Assembly (NCBI RefSeq): GCF_030159055.1
Contig: NZ_BQXQ01000018.1
Span: 37,753 to 101,752 of the forward strand
Direction: 5' to 3'
DNA length: 64,000 nucleotides
DNA from: Acidovorax sp. SUPP3334
GTDB taxonomy: Bacteria > Pseudomonadota > Gammaproteobacteria > Burkholderiales > Burkholderiaceae_C
In this document: piece after piece, positions 25,042 through 35,233 of the stretch
Layout of the letters: each line of letters opens with the position of its first letter
How positions within the stretch are numbered: position 1 is the stretch's first letter
Program-made: the position numbers and the translations under genes
The notes under the pieces: model-generated
Seen by the model: only the letters and a program-made list of their open reading frames with translations
The model's database searches: none
Told to the model about the DNA's origin: nothing

Positions 25042-25072
25042 GGTGGGCGGTGCGGCCGGGCGGCCCGAGCGG

Positions 25073-26695
25073 TCAGTGGGCCGCCACCTTACCCCACTCC
25101 TGTTCGTAGGTGTGCACCAGCACCTGGTTGGACAGGCGGTTCACCTCGGCCGGCACGCGCGCCATGTCGCGCGGAAAGTCGAACAGCAGCGCCAGCGTCG
25201 GCACCGACAGGAAGCGCAGCCCCTCGGGGAGTGCCTGCGGCAGGTGCCACGGGCGGCGGCTGGCGATGACGAAGCCCCACTCGCCGAAGCTGGGCACATG
25301 CGCGTGGTACGGCGCCGTGCGCAGCCCCAGCGATTCGATGGTCTGCACCACCGTCCAGAAGCTCTGGCGCGCCACCAGCGGCGAGGTGGTCTGCACCACG
25401 GCATAGCCGCTGGCGGACAGGCGCTGCGCCAGCAGGGCATAAAAGCTGTTGGTGTAGAGCTTGCCGATGGCGAAGTTGGTGGGGTCGGGAAAATCCACCA
25501 CGATCACATCGAACATGCCGTCATCGCCACCCGCCGCGCTCAAGGGGGCGGGGGCGGCGCCCGGGTCCGATGGCTTGTCCTGCAGCCACTGGAACGCGTC
25601 GGTGTTCACCACATGCACCTTGGGGTCGGACAGCGCCCCGCCGTTCAGCCGCGCGAGCGTGGGGTCGTCGGTGAACAGGCGCGTCATCGCCGGGTCCAGC
25701 TCGACCAGCGTGACCGACTCGACCGACGGGTACTTGAGGATCTCGCGCACCGCCATGCCGTCGCCGCCGCCCAGCACCGCCACGCGCCGCGGTCCCGCGC
25801 CGCCCGAGGCGAACGCCGCCATCGCCGGGTGCACCAGGGCCTCGTGGTAGCGGTACTCGTCGCGCTCGGCGAACTGCAGGTTGCCGTTGAGGTACAGCCG
25901 GTGCCCCGCCTTGCCCTCGGTGACCACGATGCGCTGGTAGGGCGTGGTGCGGCTCACCACGATGCGGTCCTGGTAGAACTTGTCCTCGGCAAAGCGCGTG
26001 ATGTGCTCGGCCCCCGCCAGCCCGCCCAGCAGCACGCCGAACACCGCCACGCAGGCCAGCACGTGCGCGCGCAGGCGCCGCAGCTCGTGGCGAAACAGCC
26101 AGACCGCCCACAGCGCCACCGCCGCGTTCATCAGGCCGAACAGCAGCCCCGTGCGGATCAGCCCCAGGTGCGGCACCAGCAGCAGCGGAAACGCCAGCGA
26201 CACCGCCAGCGCGCCAAGGTAGTCGAACGTGAGCACCTGCGAGACCAGGTCCTTCAGCACCGCGTTGCGCTTCAGGATGCGCATCACCAGCGGAATCTCC
26301 AGCCCCACCAGCGTGCCCACCAGCATCACCATGCCGTACAGCAGCACGCGGAACGCGCCCGGCGCGTAGGCATTGGCGAGGAACAGCGTGGCCGGCAGCG
26401 CGCCGCCCACCAGCGCCACCAGCAGTTCGATGCGCAAAAAGTGCGCCGGCAATTGCCGCTCGAAGTAGCGCGACAGCCACGATCCCACGCCCATCGCGAA
26501 GAGGTAGGTGCCGATGATGGTGGAGAACTGCAGCACCGAATCGCCCAGCACGTACGAGGCAAGCGCGCCTGCGGCCAGTTCGTAGAGCAGGCCGCAGGCG
26601 GCGACGACGAAGACGCTGGCGAGCAGTGCGATGTCGATGGGGCGGGGGGCAGGCGCCGCGCTGGCTGTGGTGGTGGGCAAAGAAGCGTCCGGCAT
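25073..26695 (-). CDS. speE: membrane-bound polyamine aminopropyltransferase (spermidine synthase-like)
   Basis: 540 residues from ATG 26695, whose A is also the last base of the hsdR stop (TGATG). The N-terminal half has about seven membrane helices (IALLASVFVVAACGLLYELA onward). The C-terminal cytosolic half has the aminopropyltransferase fold: YLNGNLQFAERDEYRYHEAL, HPAM, AVLGGGDGMAVREILKYPSV (decarboxylated-SAM site), VELDPAM, and FDVIVVDFPDPTNFAIGKLY. Such membrane-fused enzymes commonly sit with SPFH, DUF350 and DUF4178 genes and are thought to modify an envelope substrate. Here the partners are separated from it by the restriction operon. Confidence 0.9.
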   Translation of the reverse strand: MPDASLPTTTASAAPAPRPIDIALLASVFVVAACGLLYELAAGALASYVLGDSVLQFSTIIGTYLFAMGVGSWLSRYFERQLPAHFLRIELLVALVGGALPATLFLANAYAPGAFRVLLYGMVMLVGTLVGLEIPLVMRILKRNAVLKDLVSQVLTFDYLGALAVSLAFPLLLVPHLGLIRTGLLFGLMNAAVALWAVWLFRHELRRLRAHVLACVAVFGVLLGGLAGAEHITRFAEDKFYQDRIVVSRTTPYQRIVVTEGKAGHRLYLNGNLQFAERDEYRYHEALVHPAMAAFASGGAGPRRVAVLGGGDGMAVREILKYPSVESVTLVELDPAMTRLFTDDPTLARLNGGALSDPKVHVVNTDAFQWLQDKPSDPGAAPAPLSAAGGDDGMFDVIVVDFPDPTNFAIGKLYTNSFYALLAQRLSASGYAVVQTTSPLVARQSFWTVVQTIESLGLRTAPYHAHVPSFGEWGFVIASRRPWHLPQALPEGLRFLSVPTLALLFDFPRDMARVPAEVNRLSNQVLVHTYEQEWGKVAAH

Positions 26696-29600
26696 CAGTG
26701 CTCCCATGCTTCGCCCAGCGCTTCGGCCTGCTGCAGCACCAGTTCGACGGCGCTGTCGGCTTTGTCGGGCGGGTATTTGTATTTGCGCAGGATGCGTTTG
26801 ACCATCAGCCGCAGGCTGGTGCGAAGGCTTTCGCGTCGGCTCCAATCCACCGTGATGTTCTTGCGAAGGTTCTCCGTCAACTCATGGGCGATTTTTTTGA
26901 GCGTCTCATCGCTCAGTTCGCGCACGGCGGCCTCGTTTTCGGTCAGCGCGTTGTAAAAGCGCACCTCGTCTTCGGTCAGTCCGAGCTTCGCGGCCAAGCC
27001 GTGGGCCTCGCGAAATTGGCGGGCCATGTCCAGCAGTTCCTCCACCACCTGTGCCGTTTCAATGCTGCGGTTCTGGTAACGGGCAATCACCCCACTCAGC
27101 AATTCTGAAAACTTCTTGCTCTGCACCAGGTTGCTGGCAAAACGGCTTTTGATTTCGCCCTCCAGCAGGCGCTCTAGCAGTTCCACCGCCAGATTGCGTT
27201 CGGGCAGCGACTTCACTTGGGCCAGAAAGCTTTCGTCCAGCAGGCCGATATTGGGCTTTTCCAGCCCTACGGCGTCAAAAATATCGACGACGCGCTCGGA
27301 CACCACCGCGTGGCCGATGATCTGGCGCACGGCCAATTCGCGCTGTTCGTCGGTGCGTTTTCGGGCCGTGATGTCGCGCTTGGTCAGAATCACCCTCACC
27401 GCCTGCATGAAGGCCACCTCCTCGCGCACGGCTTTGGCCTCGTCCAGAGTGCAGCTCAACGTGAAGGCGTGGCTCAGTGCCAGGGCCATGTCGGCGAAGC
27501 GCTTCTTGCCGTCTTGCCCTGCCTGGCGCGGCAGGCCCAGCACATGGTTGGCCGCGCCCGCCAGCACGCGGTGGCCGCCGGTCAAAAAGCCTGCGTAGTC
27601 GAACCCGTGCAGCAACGCCCGCAGCGCATCGAGCTTTTCCAGCACCACACTGAAGGCTTCATGCGCGTCCACCGTGGGGCGGCCCCGGCCGTTGGCTGCG
27701 GTGTATTCCTTCATGGCGGCTTTCAGTTCGTTGCCGATGCCGATGTAGTCCACCACCAACCCGCCTTGCTTGTCCTTAAACACCCGGTTCACGCGTGCAA
27801 TGGCCTGCATCAGGTTGTGGCCCTTCATGGGCTTGTCCACATACAGCGTGTGCAGGCAGGGTGCATCGAAGCCGGTGAGCCACATGTCGCGCACGATCAC
27901 GATGCTCAGCGGGTCGGCCGGGTCCTTGAATCGCTTTTCCAGCCGCTTTTTCACCAGTGCGCTGTGGATGTGCGGGCGCAGCAGCGGTTTGTCAGAGGCG
28001 GTGCCGGTCATCACGACCTTGATGGCGCCTTTTGCGGGGTCGGCGTCGTGCCAGCCGGGGCGCAGGCGCACGATCTCGTCATACAGGTGCACACAGATGT
28101 CGCGGCTCATGCCCACCACCATGGCTTTTCCAGACTGGGCATGGTTGCGTTCTTCGAAATGCGCCACCAGGTCTTGTGCCACAAGGGCCACACGGGGCTC
28201 GGCGCCGACTATTTGTTCCAGCGCGGCCCAGCGGCTTTTCAGGCGCGATTGCACGCTTTCTTCCTCGTCCTCGGTCAGCTCGTCCACCTCTGCGTCGATG
28301 TCGGGCATTTCCTCGGCCTTCAGGCCGAGCTTCACCAAGCGGCTTTCGTAAAAAATGGCCACGGTGGCACCGTCTTCCTTGGCCTGCTGCATGTCGTACA
28401 CATGGATGTAGTCACCGAACACCGCGCGGGTGTTGCGGTCGGTGCCGCTCACCGGCGTGCCCGTGAACGCAACGAACGTGGCGTGCGGCAGGGCGTCGCG
28501 CAGGTGCTGGGCGTAGCCCACCTGGTAGCGGCCCTGCAGAGCGTTGCCATAGGCGGGCGGCGTGAATTCGACGCCGTGCGGTGGTGCGATGCCATCGCCA
28601 GTCACTATGGGTTTTGTAGATGTCTGAGCCAGATACCGGTGCGCTGAAGCTGTTTTCTTTGCCTTGAACCTGGCCTCGAATCCATACTGCGTGCGGTGGG
28701 CCTCGTCGGCAATCACCACGATGTTGTGGCGGTCCGACAGCATGGGATAGCTGTCCTCGTCTTCGCCGGGCATGAACTTCTGGATGGTGGCAAATACGAT
28801 GCCGCCGGAGGGACGATTGGTCAGCAGCGCGCGCAACTCCTGCCGAGTACGGGCCTGCACGGGCTGCTCGCGCAACAGGTCTTGCGCCAAGCCGAACACG
28901 CCCAGCAACTGGCCGTCCAGGTCGTTGCGGTCGGTGATCACCACGATGGTAGGGTTGTGCAGTGCGGGTTCCTGCATCACGCGGGCGGCAAAGCAGGTCA
29001 TGGTGATGCTCTTGCCGCTGCCCTGCGTGTGCCACACCACACCGCCCTTCCCCTTGATGCTCGGATCTGCGCCACGGCCCGGCGTGGCAGCAGCCACCAC
29101 TTGCGCAATCGCGGCGCGCACCGCATGGAACTGGTGGTAGCCCGCAATCTTCTTCACCAGTTCGCCATCGTCCTCGAACAGCACGAAAAAACGCAGGTAA
29201 TCGAGCAGGTAGTGCGGCGCCAGCACGCCGCGCACCAGCGTCTGCAGTTCGTTGAACTGGCCTAGCGGGTCCAGTTGCACGCCGTCAATCGTGCGCCATG
29301 CCATGAAGCGCTCAGCGCTCGCGCTCAGCGATCCCAGCAGGGCCTCGGAGCCGTCCGAGATCACCAGCACCTCGTTGGTATGGAAGAGGTCGGGGATCTG
29401 CTCCTTGTACGTCTGGATCTGGTCGTACGCCTTCCAAACGCTGGCGGCTTGGTCAGCGGGATTCTTCAATTCCAGCAGCACCAGCGGCAGACCATTCACG
29501 AACAACACCACATCGGGTCGGCGCGTGTGGCGGGGCCCGCGCACGCTGAACTGGCTCACGGCCAGCCAGTCGTTGTTCTCTGGCGCGTCCCAATCCATCA

Positions 29601-29931
29601 GGCGCACGAAGTCGCCCACCGTCTCGTTGCCGCGCTGGTACTGCACCGGCACACCCGCCACCAGCAGCCGATGAAAGCGCCGATTGGCCGCCAGCAGCGC
29701 AGGCACGCCCAGGTCCTGGACCTGCGCCAGCGCGTTTTCGATGGCAGTGGCCGGCACGCCGGGGTTCAACCGCACCAGGGCAGCCCGCAGACGGCCTTTC
29801 AGCAACACCTGGCGGTAGTCGTTGCGCTCGGGCGCGGAGCCATCGGGGGCAATGTCGGGACCGGCAACGTGGACGTAGCCCACATCCTGTAGCCAGGCCA
29901 AGGTTTCGCGTTCGAGCTGGTCTTCGGTCAT
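26695..29931 (-). CDS. hsdR: type I restriction enzyme R subunit
   Basis: About 1078 residues from ATG 29931 (the frame is open further upstream and the exact start is uncertain). N-terminal nuclease: [20 protein letters not shown], the D...ExK core. SF2 translocase: Walker [37 protein letters not shown] box [38 protein letters not shown], and motifs V-VI in [20 protein letters not shown] and [19 protein letters not shown]-terminal helical domain follows. It translocates and cleaves DNA lacking host methylation in complex with HsdM and HsdS. Last gene of the hsdM-hsdS-AlbA_2-hsdR operon. Confidence 0.95.
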   Translation of the reverse strand: MTEDQLERETLAWLQDVGYVHVAGPDIAPDGSAPERNDYRQVLLKGRLRAALVRLNPGVPATAIENALAQVQDLGVPALLAANRRFHRLLVAGVPVQYQRGNETVGDFVRLMDWDAPENNDWLAVSQFSVRGPRHTRRPDVVLFVNGLPLVLLELKNPADQAASVWKAYDQIQTYKEQIPDLFHTNEVLVISDGSEALLGSLSASAERFMAWRTIDGVQLDPLGQFNELQTLVRGVLAPHYLLDYLRFFVLFEDDGELVKKIAGYHQFHAVRAAIAQVVAAATPGRGADPSIKGKGGVVWHTQGSGKSITMTCFAARVMQEPALHNPTIVVITDRNDLDGQLLGVFGLAQDLLREQPVQARTRQELRALLTNRPSGGIVFATIQKFMPGEDEDSYPMLSDRHNIVVIADEAHRTQYGFEARFKAKKTASAHRYLAQTSTKPIVTGDGIAPPHGVEFTPPAYGNALQGRYQVGYAQHLRDALPHATFVAFTGTPVSGTDRNTRAVFGDYIHVYDMQQAKEDGATVAIFYESRLVKLGLKAEEMPDIDAEVDELTEDEEESVQSRLKSRWAALEQIVGAEPRVALVAQDLVAHFEERNHAQSGKAMVVGMSRDICVHLYDEIVRLRPGWHDADPAKGAIKVVMTGTASDKPLLRPHIHSALVKKRLEKRFKDPADPLSIVIVRDMWLTGFDAPCLHTLYVDKPMKGHNLMQAIARVNRVFKDKQGGLVVDYIGIGNELKAAMKEYTAANGRGRPTVDAHEAFSVVLEKLDALRALLHGFDYAGFLTGGHRVLAGAANHVLGLPRQAGQDGKKRFADMALALSHAFTLSCTLDEAKAVREEVAFMQAVRVILTKRDITARKRTDEQRELAVRQIIGHAVVSERVVDIFDAVGLEKPNIGLLDESFLAQVKSLPERNLAVELLERLLEGEIKSRFASNLVQSKKFSELLSGVIARYQNRSIETAQVVEELLDMARQFREAHGLAAKLGLTEDEVRFYNALTENEAAVRELSDETLKKIAHELTENLRKNITVDWSRRESLRTSLRLMVKRILRKYKYPPDKADSAVELVLQQAEALGEAWEH

Positions 29932-29977
29932 GGCAATGTCTCGGTCTGGCCAACAGGAGGATCGGCTTGCTGCGTTG

Positions 29978-32011
29978 TCATGAGCCATCGGCCCCATGGT
30001 CCGTGCTATCTGCAGTTCGGTAGGACTGCATTTCATGGGTAGGAGTCCCTGGAAATGCCCTGCGGATGCGATGGTCCTTGACCAAAGTGTCCAGATGCCC
30101 TTTTCGCAACCCATCTGCATCGCGGTTCAGCAGTTCAGCGAGAACGCTCAAACGGACGTAGCGCCCTTCGCACACGGAGAGGATCACCGCAGCCATGCTG
30201 TCCCGATCCAGCCGGGCTTTGGCTCTTGGCAAAGCGGCACGCTGCAGTAAATCGTCGCGTAACGCGGGTGACAACGCCTCCAAGGCATCCACCACGGGCG
30301 CATCCAGCAGGGGAGAAAGCAGGCAGCCATGCCCGTCCCGAGGCGCCTGCTCGGTCCCTTCATTCAAAACCCTGCTACTGGCGCCTGGCAATCTTCCGGC
30401 GCTATTACCGGAGCTATCTTCGTTACTACCGGAGCTGGCAGCGCTACTACCGGAGCTGTGATCGTTATTACCGGAGCTACCTCCCGCCGCAAAAACCTGC
30501 TCCGGGGAAACTGGGGCCGAGCCCGGCAGGTGGTACACCTTGCCCCGGGACTGCCCTTGCGACAGCAGCATGCCGTCTCGCTCCAACCTGGCCAGCGCCT
30601 GGCTTAGATCGTGCGGATGATCGGTGCAAATCTCGGTCATGCGCGCGTGGTTGACCACGCCTTCGATCATTGCAGTGGCCAAAATGACCCGCCCCAAGGA
30701 ATTGACGCGTTCGAAGGCTGCACCGAAGCGGGCCTTCAGTGTGTCCAGCACCGGCCCAGGCAGCAGATCCAGCATGTGCAATTCCAGCAAGGTCTGTTCC
30801 GGTACGTCCTTTTCCCGCAACAGTGGCTGACGCCAATGCCGGCTTTGCCACCCGCTGAAAATCTTGGGCATGCCAGAGCCACCCCGCTCTCCCAGGCCGA
30901 TCAACAGGAACATCTGGTGCAGGATGCGATTGCGGCAATCACTCTCGCCGCCCCGGATCACCTGCTCCAGGGGCAAGCGCAGACCGCCGGGATTGCGAAA
31001 GCCGAACATGTCTGGCCGCTTCACCACCAGCACCGATACCCGCCCGGTGTAGTCGGCATGCACCAGCGTATTGACCAGTGCTTCGCGCAAGGCCACATGC
31101 ACTGGGGTGTCGTCTTGCCGCTGCCCGCCCTTCAAGCCAAAGGGCACCTTCAGGTCCGCTACCAGCTTGCGGTAAACGCGGCGGTAAAACTCGAACAGAT
31201 TGCCTGACCAGGTGCCGTCTGGCACCAGACGGTCCACCCAGCGCAGTTCCGTCTTGGCTTCCGGGCGCTCCTGATAATCCACGAAATAGTGCGGCACGGC
31301 CTCCTGAATGGCCGACCACCGGCCAAACATCAGCAGCCCTGCGAACGTCAGCCCCTCCACGCCCGTGGCACGGTCGCGGCGCCACCCTCGCAGGCTTTGC
31401 AAGAAGGCGAAATCATCCTGTTCCAGATAAGGATGGCCGGGCTTTTCATCCTTGAGCATCTGGCGGTAGATGCGCAGGCTTTCCGTGTCGATGTCCTCCA
31501 TGCCGAAGTGCGACAGGATGCGGGCGTCGCGCTCGTCCTCCACTTGCTCTGCCAGCATGCGCTTGACCGTCTCTTCATCGCACAGCCGGTCGCCGTCGTT
31601 GAGCCGTTTGTAGGTATGGCCGAGCGGCTGGCCGTTGAGGAATACGGGCCTTTGCTTGCGCGTGGCCTGCGGAATGCGCACCAGCAAGATCGTCTGGCCT
31701 TGCAGCGCCATCTCCTGCACATCGGCATCCGCCAGCAGGTTGGCGCTGACCTTGCCCGGGTTGTTCAGGTTGTTGAACAGGTCTGCCCGCACCTTGGCCG
31801 GGTTGGCAATGCCTGCGATGGAGAACACCCCATCCTTCTCGCGCACCCCCAGCAGCACCACGCCCCCATGGGCGTTGGCCATGGCCGAATAGGTGGGCCA
31901 GAAATCCTTGGGCACCTCTCCCTGGCCGCTTTGCCCCTGGGCCAGCTTGCATTCCAGCTCCACCGTCTCGCGCAGCAAGGAGAGGTCTTCCAGGGAGTGG
32001 ATGGAGAACAT
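29978..32011 (-). CDS. AlbA_2/ATP-binding protein within the hsd operon
   Basis: 677 residues from ATG 32011, overlapping the hsdS stop by one base (TGATG). N-terminal AlbA_2 (Schlafen-type) domain: [38 protein letters not shown], then a conserved [25 protein letters not shown]-type ATPase portion follows ([57 protein letters not shown]), then winged-helix-like parts. Near the C-terminus four 7-residue Ser/Gly/Asn units form a flexible linker (see 30402-30485). Such genes often accompany type I systems; their role (regulation, alternative defence or methylation control) is unproven. Confidence 0.85.
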   Translation of the reverse strand: MFSIHSLEDLSLLRETVELECKLAQGQSGQGEVPKDFWPTYSAMANAHGGVVLLGVREKDGVFSIAGIANPAKVRADLFNNLNNPGKVSANLLADADVQEMALQGQTILLVRIPQATRKQRPVFLNGQPLGHTYKRLNDGDRLCDEETVKRMLAEQVEDERDARILSHFGMEDIDTESLRIYRQMLKDEKPGHPYLEQDDFAFLQSLRGWRRDRATGVEGLTFAGLLMFGRWSAIQEAVPHYFVDYQERPEAKTELRWVDRLVPDGTWSGNLFEFYRRVYRKLVADLKVPFGLKGGQRQDDTPVHVALREALVNTLVHADYTGRVSVLVVKRPDMFGFRNPGGLRLPLEQVIRGGESDCRNRILHQMFLLIGLGERGGSGMPKIFSGWQSRHWRQPLLREKDVPEQTLLELHMLDLLPGPVLDTLKARFGAAFERVNSLGRVILATAMIEGVVNHARMTEICTDHPHDLSQALARLERDGMLLSQGQSRGKVYHLPGSAPVSPEQVFAAGGSSGNNDHSSGSSAASSGSNEDSSGNSAGRLPGASSRVLNEGTEQAPRDGHGCLLSPLLDAPVVDALEALSPALRDDLLQRAALPRAKARLDRDSMAAVILSVCEGRYVRLSVLAELLNRDADGLRKGHLDTLVKDHRIRRAFPGTPTHEMQSYRTADSTDHGADGS
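30402..30485 (-). repeat. four tandem 21-bp units in the AlbA_2 gene
   Basis: Four consecutive 21-bp units share the core TACCGGAGCT on the plus strand and encode the 7-residue units [21 protein letters not shown] and SSGNSAG. Because the unit is 21 bp, copy-number change lengthens or shortens the linker without breaking the frame. Confidence 0.85.
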
Positions 32012-33300
32012 CACGCGGTTTCCTTGAGCAGTGCCTGCGCGTCGGGCAAGCGCAACTGGCCGGAGATCAGGCGGGGGAGCAGGGTGTCGCGAAGGGTGGA
32101 GAGGGTTTGGGCAGCATGAACGTTGTGGGTCATGCGAGCAATCAGTGGTGCAACGGACTCCGTATAAGCCTGGGACACTGATATGGGTGGTACGACGATG
32201 GGATATGCAGCAAGGTCGCTCCAACTGACTCGCGGCATCTTTGCGCCATTCGACAACCTCTCTGCATAGCCAATCAAATCAGCGCTGAACAGATGCATCA
32301 TCGCAACCCCTCTGTATTCGAGCCTCGTGGGTTGGAAAACCAAAACGTCTGTTGAACACACGCCATCAAATGGTGCAACGACTACCTTGTGGAAATAGGG
32401 ACGAAGCTTTCCGAAGAGTATGTCCCCAGCGGCGAAAGCTGCTTTGGCACTTTCGAGTCCATCAGCAGTGTCCCAGTCCGTCAGGCTAAGTGACCGTCTG
32501 GGAATGTGCTCCAGACCAACATAGTTGATCCCATCGTGGAAGTTGGCGGGAGACAGCTGCTTTTTAACTGGTTTAGCAATGTCGGGCAGTGTTCCCTGCC
32601 CCCACCCCTTCGGCACCCACCCCAACTCCGACTCCTCCAGCGTATCGGGAAACAGCGCGGCGGTGGCTTCGTCCATGCCCTCGGGGGCGCGGCCTTCCAT
32701 CTTGGCGCGCACGGGGTCGAAATCGACAAACCACGACTTGAACAGCGCTTGGGCAATGGCTTCGAGCGTGGCGTTGGTTTCGCGCAGGAGGGTGATGCGG
32801 TCGTCGAGGGCGCCAAGCTGGGAGCCGATTGCCTTCTGCTCCACAAGAGAAGGCAACGCAATCTTCAGGTTGCCCAATGTTGAGACGTACAAGTTTTTCT
32901 GGACGCTACCTTCCGCTAATGTCTCAATCTCGGCACGACTGTGAAGTAACGTATAAAACAAAAAACTTGTGTCGCATGTTGCATTCGGCTTGATATTGAT
33001 AACTGCTCGATTCCCGCACATGTAGTCCTGCAAGATGCCAATACGGCCAATCGTCCCTGACTTGCTAATTGCGAGCGTTCCAGGAGCGAACAGCGTGGCG
33101 CTCTTCCCTGCACTTTCAAAGCCCTTTTTAGACAAGCGACGACCAGTCTCAAACACGAAGCCGTTGTTCAGGTCTGTCGCCCGCAGCCATTTCACGTCAT
33201 CGCCAAAATAGGAAGGATCACGCTGTGACGGATTTACGTATCCCTCCTGAAATGTCGCGCACTCAGCGAGGCGAACCAAGCTCCGTATCTCAGAACTCAT
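32011..33300 (-). CDS. hsdS: type I restriction-modification specificity subunit
   Basis: 429 residues. Two target-recognition domains separated and ended by conserved helical regions: first TRD to about residue 150 (WLRATDLNNGFVFETGRRLS), central helix LPSLVEQKAIGSQLGALDDR with LRETNATLEAIAQALFKSWF, second TRD (GINYVGLEHIPRRSLSLTDW), and final PPISVSQAYTESVAPLIARM. Sets the bipartite DNA sequence recognised by both modification and cleavage. It overlaps hsdM by 11 bp at its 5' end. The interior of the first TRD is somewhat richer in A/T than the neighbouring genes, as is usual for exchangeable TRDs. Confidence 0.93.
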   Translation of the reverse strand: MSSEIRSLVRLAECATFQEGYVNPSQRDPSYFGDDVKWLRATDLNNGFVFETGRRLSKKGFESAGKSATLFAPGTLAISKSGTIGRIGILQDYMCGNRAVINIKPNATCDTSFLFYTLLHSRAEIETLAEGSVQKNLYVSTLGNLKIALPSLVEQKAIGSQLGALDDRITLLRETNATLEAIAQALFKSWFVDFDPVRAKMEGRAPEGMDEATAALFPDTLEESELGWVPKGWGQGTLPDIAKPVKKQLSPANFHDGINYVGLEHIPRRSLSLTDWDTADGLESAKAAFAAGDILFGKLRPYFHKVVVAPFDGVCSTDVLVFQPTRLEYRGVAMMHLFSADLIGYAERLSNGAKMPRVSWSDLAAYPIVVPPISVSQAYTESVAPLIARMTHNVHAAQTLSTLRDTLLPRLISGQLRLPDAQALLKETA

Positions 33301-34870
33301 ACCCCAGCCCCCCCAGCTTCGCCCGAATCACCGCATCCAGCTCCGCACCTTTGGCCATCTGCTCGCCCAGCTTCTCGGTGAGTTTTTGCATCTTGTCGGC
33401 AAAGGCTTCGTCGTCGTCCTCCGCCGCCTCGGCGCCGACGTAGCGGCCCGGCGTCAACACATGGCCGTGCTGGGCAATCTCGGCCAGCGGGACTGAACGG
33501 CAAAAACCCGGAATGTCCAAGTATTCATTGCGCAGGCAGCTATTAATTTTGGGGTCTGCATCCAGCGCCTCGCCACGCCAGGCGGCCACGGTGGCGGCGA
33601 TGCGGTCGATGACCTGGTCGGTCAGCTCGCCCTGCACGCGGCTGATCATTGTGGCGAGCTTGCGGGCGTCGATGAACAGCACTTCGCCCTTGCGCTTTTT
33701 GCTCTTGGCCAAAAACCATAGGCAGGCCGGGATTTGCGTGTTGAAAAACAGCTGACCGGGCAGGGCGATCATTACTTCCACCACATCGGCATCGACCATG
33801 GCGGCGCGGATCTGGCCTTCGTTGTTCTGGCTGCTGCTCATGCTGCCATTGGCCAAAACAATGCCCGCGCGGCCGGTGGGTTTGAGGTGGTGCAGCATGT
33901 GCTGCAGCCACGCGGTGTTGGCGTTGCCGTGGGGCGGGTCGCCATACACCCAGCGGGCGTCGCCCTCCAGGCTGGGGTGCCACCAGTCGCTGATGTTGAA
34001 GGGCGGGTTGGCCAGGATGAAGTCGGCGCGCAGGTCGGGGTGCTGGTTGCGCACAAAGGTGTCGGCAGGTTCACGCCCCAGGTTGAAGTCGATGCCGCGA
34101 ATGGCCAGGTTCATGGCAGCCAGGCGCCAGGTGGTGGGATTGCTCTCCTGCCCGTAGATGGATACGTCGCCCTTCTTGCCGCCGTGGGATTCGATGAACT
34201 TTTCGCTCTGCACGAACATGCCGCCGCTGCCGCAGCAGGGGTCGTACACCTTGCCGGTGTGCGGATCGAGCACGGCGACCAGGGTCTTGACGATACTGGC
34301 GGGGGTGTAGAACTGCCCGCCGCGCTTGCCCTCGGCGTTGGCGAACATGCCCAGGAAGTATTCATACACCTGGCCGAGCATGTCGCTGGCGGCATCGGGG
34401 GTGTCGCCGAAGCCGATGGTGGACACCAGATCCACCAGTTCGCCCAGCTTGCCGTCGGGCAGTTGGGTGCGGGCGTAGCGTTTGTCGAGGATGCCTTTGA
34501 GCTTGGGGTTTTCGCTTTCGATGAGCGCCAGCGAGTCGTCGATGTGCTTGCCGATGTCGGGCCGCTTGGCCAGGTTGCGCAGGGTTTCCCAGCGTGCGCC
34601 CTGCGGCACCCAGAAGACGTTGGCCTCGCGGTAGTAGTCGCGGTCGTCCAGTTCGGCGGCAAGGTCTTCCGGGCCGGATTCCCCGTAGTAATAGCCGTCG
34701 TTCGGATCAGTGAGGCGGGCGGCCACCTCGGCGCGGCGCGCGGCGAAGGTGTCGCTGACGTACTTGAGGAAGATGAGGCCGAGCACCAGGTGCTTGTATT
34801 CGGCCGCGTCCATGTTGGCGCGCAGTTTGTCGGCGGTGGCCCAGAGGGTTTTCTTGAAATCGGCGTTCAT
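33290..34870 (-). CDS. hsdM: type I restriction-modification methyltransferase subunit
   Basis: 526 residues from ATG 34870 (MNADFKKTLWATADKLRANM). SAM-binding motif I VYDPCCGSGGMFVQSEKFIE, catalytic motif IV FILANPPFNISDWW (NPPF, N6-adenine type), GQESNPTTWRLAAMNLAIRG, and the family N-terminal helix bundle (LVLGLIFLKYVSDTFAARRA). First gene of the four-gene operon; its start lies 76 bp beyond the end of the DUF350 gene, so the restriction cassette directly follows that gene on the same strand. Confidence 0.95.
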   Translation of the reverse strand: MNADFKKTLWATADKLRANMDAAEYKHLVLGLIFLKYVSDTFAARRAEVAARLTDPNDGYYYGESGPEDLAAELDDRDYYREANVFWVPQGARWETLRNLAKRPDIGKHIDDSLALIESENPKLKGILDKRYARTQLPDGKLGELVDLVSTIGFGDTPDAASDMLGQVYEYFLGMFANAEGKRGGQFYTPASIVKTLVAVLDPHTGKVYDPCCGSGGMFVQSEKFIESHGGKKGDVSIYGQESNPTTWRLAAMNLAIRGIDFNLGREPADTFVRNQHPDLRADFILANPPFNISDWWHPSLEGDARWVYGDPPHGNANTAWLQHMLHHLKPTGRAGIVLANGSMSSSQNNEGQIRAAMVDADVVEVMIALPGQLFFNTQIPACLWFLAKSKKRKGEVLFIDARKLATMISRVQGELTDQVIDRIAATVAAWRGEALDADPKINSCLRNEYLDIPGFCRSVPLAEIAQHGHVLTPGRYVGAEAAEDDDEAFADKMQKLTEKLGEQMAKGAELDAVIRAKLGGLGYEF

Positions 34871-34945
34871 GCGGGCAGTGGGCAATCGTTGGCAGCCGGC
34901 AGGGGCCCCGGCCGCGCGGCACGCAAAGCCCGCTATTGTGCCGCC

Positions 34946-35170
34946 TCACCCCCCGTGGATCGCCGCCGCCACGATGATGCTGATCCCCAGGCACATGGCA
35001 GCCACCACCATGGCGAGGGCCTTGTTCTGCTTCTCGACGATTTCGGCCCACAGGTCGTAGGGCGTGATCTTGTCGATGATGATGAAGCTCACCCAGAACA
35101 CCAGCACGCCGATGAGCGCGAACAGGATGGAGCCGAAAAACGCGGCGGGCCGCAGCCATTCAAGAGCCAT
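34946..35170 (-). CDS. DUF350 small membrane protein
   Basis: 74 residues with two membrane helices (FFGSILFALIGVLVFWVSFI and KALAMVVAAMCLGISIIVAA) joined by the short polar loop IDKITPYDLWAEIVEKQN. This is a single-unit DUF350/YjfL-type protein. GGAGG stands 8 bp ahead of ATG 35170. Genes of this family are found with DUF4178, SPFH and aminopropyltransferase genes, all present here; the function is unknown but inner-membrane localisation is clear. Confidence 0.88.
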   Translation of the reverse strand: MALEWLRPAAFFGSILFALIGVLVFWVSFIIIDKITPYDLWAEIVEKQNKALAMVVAAMCLGISIIVAAAIHGG

Positions 35171-35233
35171 GATGAAGACCTCCGTCAGATGAAAAGGGGT
35201 TGCCGCAATAGAGGGCGGTGCTTTGGCGGCTCG

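Noticed and set aside
33538..33560. GCTATTAATTTTG-like match to the dispersed repeat inside hsdM
   Set aside because: Only the first arm matches; there is no second arm or second hairpin, so it is a chance similarity.
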